A stretch of DNA of 35,781 nt from an uncultured Steroidobacter sp. GTDB taxonomy: Bacteria; Pseudomonadota; Gammaproteobacteria; Steroidobacterales; Steroidobacteraceae. The translations under genes were made by a program, and so were the position numbers. The notes under the pieces were generated by a model, which ran no database searches, was not told the origin of the DNA, and saw only the letters and a list, made by a program, of their open reading frames with translations. The DNA lies in NCBI GenBank assembly GCA_937864115.1, contig CALMII010000047.1, positions 1 to 35,781 on the forward strand, given 5' to 3'. Positions 8,353 through 15,926 of this stretch are shown here, piece by piece. Every line of letters begins with the position of its first letter. Within the stretch, counting starts at the first letter, position 1.

Positions 8353-9191
8353 GCGAGGGGACGCAAGCGTCCGCGGCGGCTGATCAGGAATCGCCGCTGC
8401 CCGCACCTGTGCCGTTGACGCAGGCCGGGGTTCTGATTGCCGGCGGCACGGGCGGCGTGGGGCTGGCGACCGCGCTGAGCTTCGCCGACGCCGGCGTGCG
8501 ACGCGTTGCGCTGATGGGGCGTGACCCGACGCGAGGCGAGCTTGCCCTTGCCGAGTTGGCACGTCACCACCCCGACCTGCAAGCGGTGTTCGTTCAGGGT
8601 GATGCGGTGGAGGCAGCCCAGGCGGAAGCCGCAGTCGCTGAGACCGAGCGTCGGATCGGCGATGTCGACGTGTTCGTCAGCAGCGTCACGGGCGGTGTCT
8701 CGACGGCGGTGATGCCTGGCCCGTTGCACACGAAGCCGATCGAGCACATTCTGCCGACGGTGGTGAACCAGCTTATCCCGCCGCTGCACATGACGCGCGC
8801 CGTCATCGAGCGCATGCGCGTCCGCCGATGCGGTGTGGTCATCAACATCGCATCCGACGCCGCCAAGGTGCCGACGCCCGGAGAGGCGGTGATTGGCGCC
8901 GCGATGGCCGGTATCGTGCGCTTCTCGACGACGGTCGCGCTCGAGGCCAAGCGCTTCGGGGTGCGCGTCAACGTAATCACGCCGTCGTTGATCGTCGGCA
9001 CATCGGCGCATGAGCAACTCATGGCGAACGAGTTCGCGTCCAAGCTGTTCGCGAAGGCGCTGAAGGCGGCGCACCTCGGAGCGACCACGCCGGAAGACAT
9101 CGCGCCGCTGATCGTGTTTCTCGCCAGTCCTGACGCGGCGCGCATCACCGGCCAAGTGATCAGCGTCAACGGTGGTATCTCAGTCGCTTGA
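8349..9191 (+). CDS. SDR-fold protein lacking the catalytic Tyr and Lys
   Basis: A 280-residue short-chain dehydrogenase/reductase with a Rossmann nucleotide motif (GGTGGVGLA near residue 34), an NIAS strand with Ser, and the C-terminal GQVISVNGG that closes the fold. The YxxxK signature, which supplies the proton donor in classical SDRs, is absent: Ile182 and Met186 stand where Tyr and Lys are expected, in the segment AVIGAAMAG. A long N-terminal extension of about 24 residues is rich in Ala, Pro and Gln. It overlaps the BcrB-like gene by 4 bp and so belongs to the same unit. It may bind nucleotide or CoA substrate without classical SDR catalysis, or may use other residues. Confidence 0.85.
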   Translation: MSEGTQASAAADQESPLPAPVPLTQAGVLIAGGTGGVGLATALSFADAGVRRVALMGRDPTRGELALAELARHHPDLQAVFVQGDAVEAAQAEAAVAETERRIGDVDVFVSSVTGGVSTAVMPGPLHTKPIEHILPTVVNQLIPPLHMTRAVIERMRVRRCGVVINIASDAAKVPTPGEAVIGAAMAGIVRFSTTVALEAKRFGVRVNVITPSLIVGTSAHEQLMANEFASKLFAKALKAAHLGATTPEDIAPLIVFLASPDAARITGQVISVNGGISVA

Positions 9192-9208
9192 GGCTGGGCC
9201 CACGCACA

Positions 9209-9223
9209 CGCCAAGCGCTGGCG
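9209..9223. terminator. Short hairpin between converging genes
   Basis: CGCCA and TGGCG form a 5-bp G+C-rich stem around a 5-nt loop in the 59-bp gap between the SDR gene on the plus strand and the GntR gene on the minus strand. No T-run follows on either side, so it is a weak candidate for a transcription end. Confidence 0.25.
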
Positions 9224-9250
9224 CGCGCTGAGGCGAACCTTCTTCAGCGC

Positions 9251-9997
9251 CTATCTGGGTGAAGATTGGGCTGCAGACCCTCTACCATTCATCCGCGACA
9301 GGTAGTTTTTATGCACGCGCTTAAGGTGTTTGCCCACCTCGTCTTCCGCTGCGTCGGCGTCACGCGCGCGTAAGTACGTGAGCAGTCGCTTACGTGACGG
9401 TATGAGGAGTGAATCCGACTTTTCGGGAATGCCGAGCGTTAGCACGAACTCACGCATAATGCCCATGATACCGTCCATAGCAATGGTCAGAAGCGGGTTG
9501 CGAGTCGCGCGCGCCAGCAGCGAGTGGAACTCTAGGTGAAGCATCGATCGCTTGAAATTTTCGCCGGCCTTCTCGGCGGCGACTGCTTGGGAGACGTTGC
9601 ACTCCAGTTCAGCTAATGCTTCCTCCGTTGCGCGTTCGCAGACCACGCGCACAATGAGTGACTCGATCCATACGCGCGCCTCGGTGAGTTGCTGAGCGTT
9701 GATCGCGCCGAGTTGGTAAAGATCAGATAATGCGTTCACGATCACTTGCGGCTTGCCGGCGCTGATGAACGCACCGCCCGCGCTCCCTTTGCGCAGCTCG
9801 ACGAGGCCGGCGATCTCGAGAGATCGCAGCGCCTCGCGCAGTGTGTTTCGGCTGACGGCTAACTGGGTCGACAGAGCGCGCTCTGATGGGAGGCGGTCAC
9901 CCGGCTTCAACTGTCCAGTGGCGATCAGTTTACGGACCTGGGTCTCGATCTCCTCGAACGCGCGTTGGGACTGGACAGTGACGAAGGTGGCGCTCAT
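9251..9997 (-). CDS. GntR-family transcriptional regulator, FadR subfamily (FCD domain)
   Basis: A 248-residue regulator. Residues 10-80 form the winged helix: PGDRLPSERALSTQLAVSRNTLREALRSLE is the family's DNA-reading helix pair, followed by a wing with RKGSAGGAFI. Residues 100-230 form an all-helical FCD ligand domain with a LEFHSLLARATRNPLL segment and a late GKHLKRVHKNY, where FCD proteins carry metal-binding His residues. It lies 72 bp behind the SDR gene at 10070 on the same strand and probably shares its promoter, which carries a TGGTTCAACCA operator; this would give self-control. FadR-type proteins of this fold usually release DNA when an acid or acyl-CoA effector binds. It is the best candidate to read all six operators in the window. 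Confidence 0.92.
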   Translation of the reverse strand: MSATFVTVQSQRAFEEIETQVRKLIATGQLKPGDRLPSERALSTQLAVSRNTLREALRSLEIAGLVELRKGSAGGAFISAGKPQVIVNALSDLYQLGAINAQQLTEARVWIESLIVRVVCERATEEALAELECNVSQAVAAEKAGENFKRSMLHLEFHSLLARATRNPLLTIAMDGIMGIMREFVLTLGIPEKSDSLLIPSRKRLLTYLRARDADAAEDEVGKHLKRVHKNYLSRMNGRGSAAQSSPR

Positions 9998-10069
9998 TTG
10001 GCATCAAGGGACTTGCGGAGGTCGATATTGTGCCCGGCTTGAAGCTTCGGCCGGCCCAATGCGCCGCAG

Positions 10070-10843
10070 TCACAGGCTGATGTGAAAGCCGCCGTTCACT
10101 GCGAGGTGCTGTCCCGTGACATAGCTCGCGGCGTCCGACAGCAGAAAGCACACACTCTTGACCACTTCCTGAGGCGTCGACCAGCGTCCGAGCGGAATCT
10201 GTGCGAGCATGCCATCGCGAAAGCGCTCGCCGCGCACCACCTCGGTCATCGGTGTCTCGACGACGCCGAAACAGACCGTGTTGGTGCGGATGTTGTGCTT
10301 GCCCCACTCGCGCGCGGCGGTCATCGTCATGCCCATCAGCCCCGCCTTGGCCGCCGCGTAGTTGATCTGGCCGATGGCACCCTTTCGTCCGGCGTCGGAC
10401 GAGATGTTCACGATCGCCCCGCCGCCGGCGTCTCCATCCTTCGCTCGTGCAACCATGTGGCCACCGACCGCGCGCATCCAGTAGAAGCTGCCGCTCAGGT
10501 GCACGTCGATCACGTCGTACCACTGCGCGTCGGTCATCTTTTCGATCATCGCCGGGCGTGTGACTCCGGCGTTGTTGACGAGTCCATGAACGGCGCCAAA
10601 GCGCTTGACCGCTCGCGCCACGGTGTCGGCGGCGAGTGACGCATCGGCCACATTTCCGATCACCTGCAGCACGCGCTCGCTCGGTAGCGCTGCCGTCGCT
10701 TGTTGCAGCGTTTCTTCGTTGAGGTCGACGGCAATCACATTGGCGCCGAGTTCGATGGCAAGTTCCAAGATCGCGCGACCGATGCCTTGTGCGGCGCCGG
10801 TGACGACGATCGTCTTTCCGTTCAGAAACACGATGGGGGGCAT
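10070..10843 (-). CDS. Short-chain dehydrogenase/reductase (3-hydroxyacyl-CoA dehydrogenase-like)
   Basis: A 257-residue classical SDR with TGAAQGIGRA for the cofactor, DLNEE after the second strand (an acidic residue that favours NAD+), NNAG, the catalytic Ser in NISSDAG, and YAAAK as the Tyr-Lys pair. Such proteins in CoA pathways often oxidise a 3-hydroxyacyl-CoA to the 3-oxo form. An upstream in-frame ATG exists at 10858, but AAAGGAG lies 8 bp before the ATG at 10843, which is therefore the likely start. The operator is 24 bp upstream, shared with the divergent aldolase gene. The GntR gene follows downstream. Confidence 0.9.
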   Translation of the reverse strand: MPPIVFLNGKTIVVTGAAQGIGRAILELAIELGANVIAVDLNEETLQQATAALPSERVLQVIGNVADASLAADTVARAVKRFGAVHGLVNNAGVTRPAMIEKMTDAQWYDVIDVHLSGSFYWMRAVGGHMVARAKDGDAGGGAIVNISSDAGRKGAIGQINYAAAKAGLMGMTMTAAREWGKHNIRTNTVCFGVVETPMTEVVRGERFRDGMLAQIPLGRWSTPQEVVKSVCFLLSDAASYVTGQHLAVNGGFHISL

Positions 10844-10866
10844 GCTTGCTCCTTTCATGAAATAAT

Positions 10867-10877
10867 TGGTTCAACCA
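10867..10877. promoter_or_regulatory. Probable FadR-type operator, copy 3
   Basis: TGGTTCAACCA again, here extended to a 15-bp palindrome (ATTGGTTCAACCAAT, 10865-10879). It is centred between the minus-strand SDR/GntR unit and the plus-strand aldolase unit. A TAGAAT -10-like box at 10882-10887 lies just to its right, so bound repressor would cover the promoter spacer of the aldolase unit. Confidence 0.78.
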
Positions 10878-10948
10878 ATGATAGAATGTGCCGGAAAGGC
10901 AGTCAACCACTGCCCACATATCCACCGCTGCTATCGATGAGGAGCGAG

Positions 10949-12115
10949 ATGACGATTAGACGCAAAGCCTGCATCGTGGGCGCCTTCGAGCACCCGATCC
11001 GCAAGGCACCCGACAAGACGGTCGCCCAACTCCATGCCGAGTGCGCGCGCGGCGCACTCGCCGACGCCGGCCTGTCTTTGGAGGACGTCGATGCGTACTT
11101 CTGTGCTGGTGACGCTCCCGGCATGGGGCCGACCAGCATGGTCGACTATTTGGGGCTGCGCGTGCGCCACGTCGATTCCACCGACACCGGCGGCTCGGCA
11201 TATCTGGTACACGTCGCGCATGCGGCGCAGGCGATCGCGGCCGGCAAGTGTAACGTGGCCCTGATTACGCTCGCCGGCCGTCCGCGCAGTGAGGCCTCAA
11301 GCGGCGTCGCGCCGCGCGTCGTGAGCGCGACCACGCCTGACGCTCCGTGGGAGATGCCTTACGGTCCGGTCACGGTCAACATGTACGCGCTCGCGGCGGC
11401 ACGCCACATGCACGAGTATGGGACGACGCCCGCGCAACTCGCATGGATCAAGGTCGCCGCGTCGACGCATGCCCAGCACAACCCGAATGCAATGCTGCGC
11501 GATGTTCTGACCGTCGACGACGTGCTGGCCTCGCCGATGATCGCTGACCCGTTGCACAAGCTCGATTGCTGCGTGGTCAGCGACGGCGGCGGTGCGCTCG
11601 TGGTCGTGCGCCCGGAGATCGCCCGGTCGCTGACGCGAACGGTGGTCAACGTGCTCGGCGCCGGCGAGACGGTCAAAGGCCAACTCGCCGGGGCGGTGGA
11701 CCTGACCTGGTCGGGTGCCGCGATCTCTGGCCCGATCGCCTTCGAGGAGGCGAAGGTACGGCCTTCGGATATCCAGTATGCGTCGATCTACGACAGCTTC
11801 ACGATCACTGCGTTGATGCAGATCGAGGACCTCGGTTTCTGTCCGAAAGGGCAGGGTGGCCGGTTCGTCGAGGACGGGAACCTGATCTCCGGGGTCGGGC
11901 GCCTGCCGTTCAATACAGACGGCGGCGGGCTGTGCAACAACCATCCGGCCAACCGGGGCGGCGTCACCAAGGTGATCGAGGCGGTGCGCCAGTTGCGTGG
12001 CGAAGCGCATCCGCAAGTACAGGTCCGCGACTGCGGGCTCGCGCTGGCGCAGGGCCTCGGCGGGCTGCTCGGCTCGCGCCACGGCAGCGCGACCCTCATC
12101 CTCGAACGAGCCTGA
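10949..12115 (+). CDS. Thiolase-fold protein, Ltp2-type (probable retro-aldolase)
   Basis: A 388-residue thiolase-superfamily protein that resembles Ltp2, the steroid side-chain aldolase, more than true thiolases. The nucleophile position of thiolases is occupied by DSTDTGGSAY, without Cys; Ltp2 has a comparable GGGA segment. Other marks are YASIYDSFTITALMQIEDLGF near residue 271, LPFNTDGGGLCNNHPANRGG, and EAVRQLRG, all in Ltp2 order. Ltp2 cleaves a 3-hydroxyacyl-CoA to an acyl-CoA and a ketone or aldehyde, and needs a DUF35 partner, which is the next gene (2 bp away). ATG 10949 follows a GAGGAG site; the frame is open further upstream but lacks homology. Claisen thiolysis is unlikely without Cys. 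Confidence 0.85.
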   Translation: MTIRRKACIVGAFEHPIRKAPDKTVAQLHAECARGALADAGLSLEDVDAYFCAGDAPGMGPTSMVDYLGLRVRHVDSTDTGGSAYLVHVAHAAQAIAAGKCNVALITLAGRPRSEASSGVAPRVVSATTPDAPWEMPYGPVTVNMYALAAARHMHEYGTTPAQLAWIKVAASTHAQHNPNAMLRDVLTVDDVLASPMIADPLHKLDCCVVSDGGGALVVVRPEIARSLTRTVVNVLGAGETVKGQLAGAVDLTWSGAAISGPIAFEEAKVRPSDIQYASIYDSFTITALMQIEDLGFCPKGQGGRFVEDGNLISGVGRLPFNTDGGGLCNNHPANRGGVTKVIEAVRQLRGEAHPQVQVRDCGLALAQGLGGLLGSRHGSATLILERA

Positions 12116-12117
12116 CC

Positions 12118-12516
12118 ATGACGACGCCCTATCAAGACCGCCCTCTGACGGCACCGATCTCGGACCCCGCGACCGAGCCGTACTGGAACGCCGCCCGCGA
12201 GGGCGTGCTGCGCTTGCGGCGCTGCCAGGCGTGCAAGCGGCCGCACTGGTACCCGCGCCCGGTGTGTCCGTTCTGTGCCGGAGACACCGAATGGAAGAAT
12301 GCGAGCGGCCTGGGCACGATCTACAGCGTCAGCGTGACTCGGCGCGCCGGTCCGATTCCCTATGCACTGGCGTACGTGACGCTCGACGAAGGCGTCACGA
12401 TGCTCACCAACATCGTCGACGCCGATCTCGACACCCTGTACATCGGCCAGCGCGTCAAGGTGTGTTTCAAGCCGGCTGAAGGCGACTATAGCATCCCCAT
12501 GTTCGCGCCGGTGTAG
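12118..12516 (+). CDS. DUF35 OB-fold protein with zinc ribbon (ChsH2-C / aldolase partner type)
   Basis: A 132-residue protein. The N-terminal helix (EPYWNAAREGVLRLRRC) leads into a rubredoxin-like zinc ribbon with CQAC and CPFC pairs, residues about 37-57, followed by an OB fold (GTIYSVSVTRR, PYALAYVTLDEGV, IGQRVKVCF). Such proteins bind CoA and form the active aldolase with Ltp2-like partners. The start lies 2 bp after the aldolase stop, so expression is linked. The 3' end is part of a 13-bp hairpin shared with the facing gene. It is a stand-alone DUF35 protein here, not fused to a MaoC domain as in mycobacterial ChsH2. Confidence 0.9.
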   Translation: MTTPYQDRPLTAPISDPATEPYWNAAREGVLRLRRCQACKRPHWYPRPVCPFCAGDTEWKNASGLGTIYSVSVTRRAGPIPYALAYVTLDEGVTMLTNIVDADLDTLYIGQRVKVCFKPAEGDYSIPMFAPV

Positions 12517-12532
12517 CGGGCGAACATGGGGA
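12494..12532. terminator. Perfect 13-bp hairpin between converging genes
   Basis: TCCCCATGTTCGC (12494-12506) and its exact complement GCGAACATGGGGA (12520-12532) enclose a 13-nt loop that holds the stop codon of the DUF35 gene. It stands 8 bp before the end of the SDR gene on the opposite strand, so it can act on both transcripts. There is no T-run; termination or protection of the 3' end are both possible. Confidence 0.6.
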
Positions 12533-12539
12533 AGGGCGG

Positions 12540-13331
12540 TCACACGGCGTAGCCGCCGTCCACGCCGATGCGCTGTCCGGTCACATAGCTCGCCGCCGGC
12601 GAGACAAGGAACGCGACCACGGAGGCCACTTCATCGACGCTTCCGATGCGGCGTAAGGCCGGCACACGCAGCATCGCCTCGGCGGCCTGTTCACCCAGTT
12701 GGGCGCGAATCCGGTGGAAGAGCCCGCCGTCGATGACGCCCGGTGCCACCGAGTTGGCCCTTACACCGTACCGGCCTTCCTCGCGCGCGACGGCCCGCAC
12801 CAGCGCCTCGATCCCAGCCTTGGGCGCGGTCGACAGGATGTCCATTGGCGGGTGCCGTTCAACGCCGCTGGAGCTGAGTGCCACGATCGACCCGTGGCTC
12901 TGGCGCAGCGCCGGCAGGCAGGCCCTGACGACGTGAAAGAAGCCGTTCAGGTCGCCGTCGATCGTGTGATGCCACTCAGCGGTATCGACCTGGGCGACGA
13001 AAGCCATGGTGATGTCGGCGCCGGCGGCGAACACCACGGCGTGGATGGCGCCGTGGCGTGCGAGCAGTTCGTCGAAGGCTTGCTGAACCGCCTCGGCGTT
13101 GCCAAGGTCCAGGCACAGCGCCTCACAGCGTCGGCCGCTGGCTTCGATCTCGGCGCCGACCTTCAGGGCCTCGTCGAGGCGCGAACGATAGGTCAGCGCA
13201 ATGTCGCAGCCCTGGGCCGCCAGGGCGCGGGCGATCGACTGGCCGATCGCACCACTGCCGCCGACCACCACGGCAATGCCCGGCCGCACGGGCGGCAGGG
13301 CGTTCGGGTCTGCAGGTGTACCGATGTTCAT
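12540..13331 (-). CDS. SDR-family protein with Ser in place of the catalytic Tyr
   Basis: A 263-residue SDR with the cofactor motif GGSGAIGQS near residue 24, an SSS triplet near residue 153, a conserved Lys171 and the C-terminal VTGQRIGVDGGYAV. The active-site motif reads STAPK (Ser167 to Lys171), so Ser replaces Tyr while Lys is kept. TYRSR after the second strand suggests NADP(H). It follows the ligase gene at 13342 after 10 bp, in the order MaoC, ligase, SDR on one transcript. It may be a non-classical reductase or an isomerase-like protein; the fold is sure, the reaction is not. Confidence 0.85.
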   Translation of the reverse strand: MNIGTPADPNALPPVRPGIAVVVGGSGAIGQSIARALAAQGCDIALTYRSRLDEALKVGAEIEASGRRCEALCLDLGNAEAVQQAFDELLARHGAIHAVVFAAGADITMAFVAQVDTAEWHHTIDGDLNGFFHVVRACLPALRQSHGSIVALSSSGVERHPPMDILSTAPKAGIEALVRAVAREEGRYGVRANSVAPGVIDGGLFHRIRAQLGEQAAEAMLRVPALRRIGSVDEVASVVAFLVSPAASYVTGQRIGVDGGYAV

Positions 13332-13341
13332 GCGGGCATCC

Positions 13342-14871
13342 TCAAATGTGTCGCCCGGTCGCCTGCCAATACGGGTCGCGCAGACGACGCTTGAAGATCT
13401 TGCCGCTCTCCTCGCGCGGCAGCGACGCGTGAAAGTCCACCCGCGACGGCACCTTGTAGCGTGCGAGCCGTTCGCCGACGAAGGCCTTGACCAACTCCGG
13501 GCTCAAATCCGCGTCCGGCAGCGGCTGCACCGCCGCGCACAGCGACTCGCCGAACTCCTCGTTCGGGATGCCGAACACAGCGCAGTCCTGCACGCCGGGG
13601 CATTGCAGCAGCACCATCTCGATCTCGGCTGGGTAGATGTTGACCCCGGCCGAGATCACCATGTCGGAGCGCCGATCGCACAGGTACAACCGGCCATCCT
13701 TCAAGTAGCCCACGTCACCGCAGCTGATCAACCCGTCGCGCTCGACGGCGCGGCGCTTCTCGGGGTTGTTCAGGTAGGTGAAGTCGGCATAGGCCGGAAC
13801 GCGCATGTAGATCTCGCCGACCTCGCCGTCAGGCAGTCGGCGGCCGTCCTCCCCGTAGAACGCTAGTTGTGTGCCAGGTGTCGGCACGCCGACACTGCCC
13901 GGATGGGCGAGCCAGTCCTCGGGCGTGGCCAGCGTCGCGGTGCCGACTTCCGAGCCGCCGTAGGTCTCGTACACCAACGGCCCCCACCATTCCATCAGTG
14001 CTTTCTTGACTTCCGCCGGGCACGGCGCACCGGTGTGCGTGACCCACTGCAGCGAGCTCACGTCGTAGCGCGCGCGCACCACCGGCGGCAGCTTCAGCAG
14101 GCGAACAAACATCGTTGGCACCATCACCGCGTGCGTGATGCCGTGCTTCGCGATTGCGGCGAGCGTGGCCTCAGGGTCGAACTTCGACTGCATCACGATC
14201 AGCTCGGCCACTGGCAGCGCTTGGCGCCCGTACGCGTTCGGCGACGCGTGGTACAGCGGCCCGCCGATCAGCGCGCGCATGCCGGGGCGCGTACCGTACA
14301 CGCACCGCATCAACTCGCCATAGGCTTCGGCCTGTTCAGGTGTCGCCGCCTCGCGTTGCACCGCCTTCGGGTGTCCCGTGGTTCCCGACGTGTAAATCAT
14401 CGTCGCGCGTGCGCGACGCGGCGGGCCGTCCCACGGCTCGTACGCGTCGGCCCAGTCCATCCACACCTGGTCGCCAGCGTGAGGTACGGCTGCTTTCGGC
14501 TCAATGCGGAAGCTCTGCTGCAGGGCTGGGGGCGTCGGCACCACCAGCACTTGCAAGTCGGGCGACAGCTTGCCGCGCAGCGGTAGCAGAAGGTCAGTAT
14601 GAGCGATCAGCACCTTCGGGCGCGAATCCTCCAGGATGTAACGCACCTCCTCCGACTTGCCGTGCCAGTTGATGGCGACTGAATAGGCGCCCACGAGTGC
14701 GGCGGCCTGCTGCACCTCAAAGAACGGGAAGTCGTTGCGCAGCAGTAGCGCGACGCAGTCACCCTCGCGCACGCCAAGTGCATCAAGCCCGCGCGCGGCG
14801 CGGGTGGCACGTTGCATGACCGCGGTTCGCGGGACGGCAAGGTCATCCAGGTAAATTTTCGGTTCTGACAT
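13342..14871 (-). CDS. Acyl-CoA synthetase, AMP-forming
   Basis: A 509-residue ANL-superfamily ligase that would join a carboxylic acid to CoA with ATP. It has the phosphate loop YTSGTTGHPK, the YGGSE adenine motif (YETYGGSEVGT), CGDVGYL and the hinge DRRSDMVISAGVNIYPAEIE, and the C-terminal lysine in EESGKIFKRRLRD. The open frame begins at 15027, but ATG 14871 has GAGGAG just upstream and gives a normal N-terminus (MSEPKIYLDDLAVPR). It follows the MaoC gene by 62 bp. The N-terminal domain is short compared with medium-chain ligases, so substrate class is left open. Confidence 0.9.
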   Translation of the reverse strand: MSEPKIYLDDLAVPRTAVMQRATRAARGLDALGVREGDCVALLLRNDFPFFEVQQAAALVGAYSVAINWHGKSEEVRYILEDSRPKVLIAHTDLLLPLRGKLSPDLQVLVVPTPPALQQSFRIEPKAAVPHAGDQVWMDWADAYEPWDGPPRRARATMIYTSGTTGHPKAVQREAATPEQAEAYGELMRCVYGTRPGMRALIGGPLYHASPNAYGRQALPVAELIVMQSKFDPEATLAAIAKHGITHAVMVPTMFVRLLKLPPVVRARYDVSSLQWVTHTGAPCPAEVKKALMEWWGPLVYETYGGSEVGTATLATPEDWLAHPGSVGVPTPGTQLAFYGEDGRRLPDGEVGEIYMRVPAYADFTYLNNPEKRRAVERDGLISCGDVGYLKDGRLYLCDRRSDMVISAGVNIYPAEIEMVLLQCPGVQDCAVFGIPNEEFGESLCAAVQPLPDADLSPELVKAFVGERLARYKVPSRVDFHASLPREESGKIFKRRLRDPYWQATGRHI

Positions 14872-14933
14872 ATGTGCTCCTCGGTTTTGCACGATCGAAA
14901 AAGTGGATATCGACGCCGTCGAAGGAAACTCCG

Positions 14934-15803
14934 TCACGAGCGTAGTTCGGCACGGCCATGACTGATCACGATCACGTCGCGCGCAGGCACGGCGACGCGG
15001 AACGACACGCGGTCGCCGACCCGCCACCCCTCGACGCGCAGTACGTCGCCAGGGAACACCGGCGACGACATGCGCACATGCAGTGACGCGAGTCGCGCGG
15101 GGTCATATTCGCAGCAGGTGCCTAGAAGCGCATGGCAGGCGATGCCGTAGGTCGCGAGGCCATGCAGGATGGGGCGTGGGAAGCCTGCGGCCGCGGCGAT
15201 GTGCGGGTCGATGTGCAGCGGATTCAGGTCGCCGCTCAGGCGGTATAGCGCGGCGGCGTCGGGCCGTGTCGCGAGATCCCCCGTGAAGTCGGGCAGGGAC
15301 GTTGGCAGTGGTGGCAGCGGTGGCGGTGCCTCATCACCGCCGCTGCTTCGCGAGAAGCCGCCGTCGCCGCGGCATACAAAAACCTGCTCCGCTGTGGCCA
15401 GCAAATGCTGGGTTGCGTAGTCGAACAACTGCTTCTCGACCGTCAAATGCGCCCCGCGGTTTTCACCCTTGTCGACCACGCGGACGACACGGCTTCGGCT
15501 CGCCACGGTGCCTGCGATCGGCAGCGGTGCGTACAAGTGCACCCCCTGCTCAGCATGCACGATACGCAGGGGATCAATGCCGAGTTCGGCACGATCGCGC
15601 ATCCAGAAACCCGGCGACGCGAGCACGGCCGCCATTGTCGGAACGGCAACGAGATCATGTTCGTGGACGAAACGGCGCTGGCGTGCGTCCAGTAGGTCCG
15701 CGCCGAACCCGACGCCAAGCGCGTAGAGGATGGTGTCCTTGACGTTGTAGCGATGGCGCACCTCGTCTGATTCCCAGGCGCGCGTCTTGGCGTAGTTCAG
15801 CAT
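14934..15803 (-). CDS. MaoC-type enoyl-CoA hydratase (double hot-dog fold)
   Basis: A 289-residue protein of two hot-dog domains. The second carries the hydratase-2 motif around residues 187-220: YRLSGDLNPLHIDP then GFPRPILHG, with Asp192 and His197 as the catalytic pair. Hydratase-2 enzymes give the (R)-3-hydroxyacyl-CoA. The first domain (YALGVGFGADL) lacks the pair and probably shapes a pocket for bulky acyl chains, as in eukaryotic multifunctional enzyme type 2. A TACAAT box lies 7 bp before the ATG on the minus strand and the operator 16 bp before it, which predicts an almost leaderless transcript. First gene of the 15803-12540 unit. Confidence 0.92.
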   Translation of the reverse strand: MLNYAKTRAWESDEVRHRYNVKDTILYALGVGFGADLLDARQRRFVHEHDLVAVPTMAAVLASPGFWMRDRAELGIDPLRIVHAEQGVHLYAPLPIAGTVASRSRVVRVVDKGENRGAHLTVEKQLFDYATQHLLATAEQVFVCRGDGGFSRSSGGDEAPPPLPPLPTSLPDFTGDLATRPDAAALYRLSGDLNPLHIDPHIAAAAGFPRPILHGLATYGIACHALLGTCCEYDPARLASLHVRMSSPVFPGDVLRVEGWRVGDRVSFRVAVPARDVIVISHGRAELRS

Positions 15804-15819
15804 GAATCATATTGTATAA

Positions 15820-15830
15820 TGGTTGAACCA
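15820..15830. promoter_or_regulatory. Probable FadR-type operator, copy 4
   Basis: The same palindrome, between the MaoC gene (minus strand, start 15803) and the ligase gene (plus strand, start 15927). On the minus strand it lies directly upstream of the likely -10 box TACAAT, so it would sit in the promoter spacer. Confidence 0.75.
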
Positions 15831-15926
15831 AATATAGGATAACACAGCTTTCCTTTCACGCGCTGCAAGCTCGACAACAAGCCTGCGAAAGGCGTTGACT
15901 GCCCATACCGACGACTCTGTTACGAC

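Noticed and set aside
10949..12115. A biosynthetic or degradative thiolase
   Set aside because: The Cys nucleophile is missing and the motifs follow Ltp2, with a DUF35 gene next to it.
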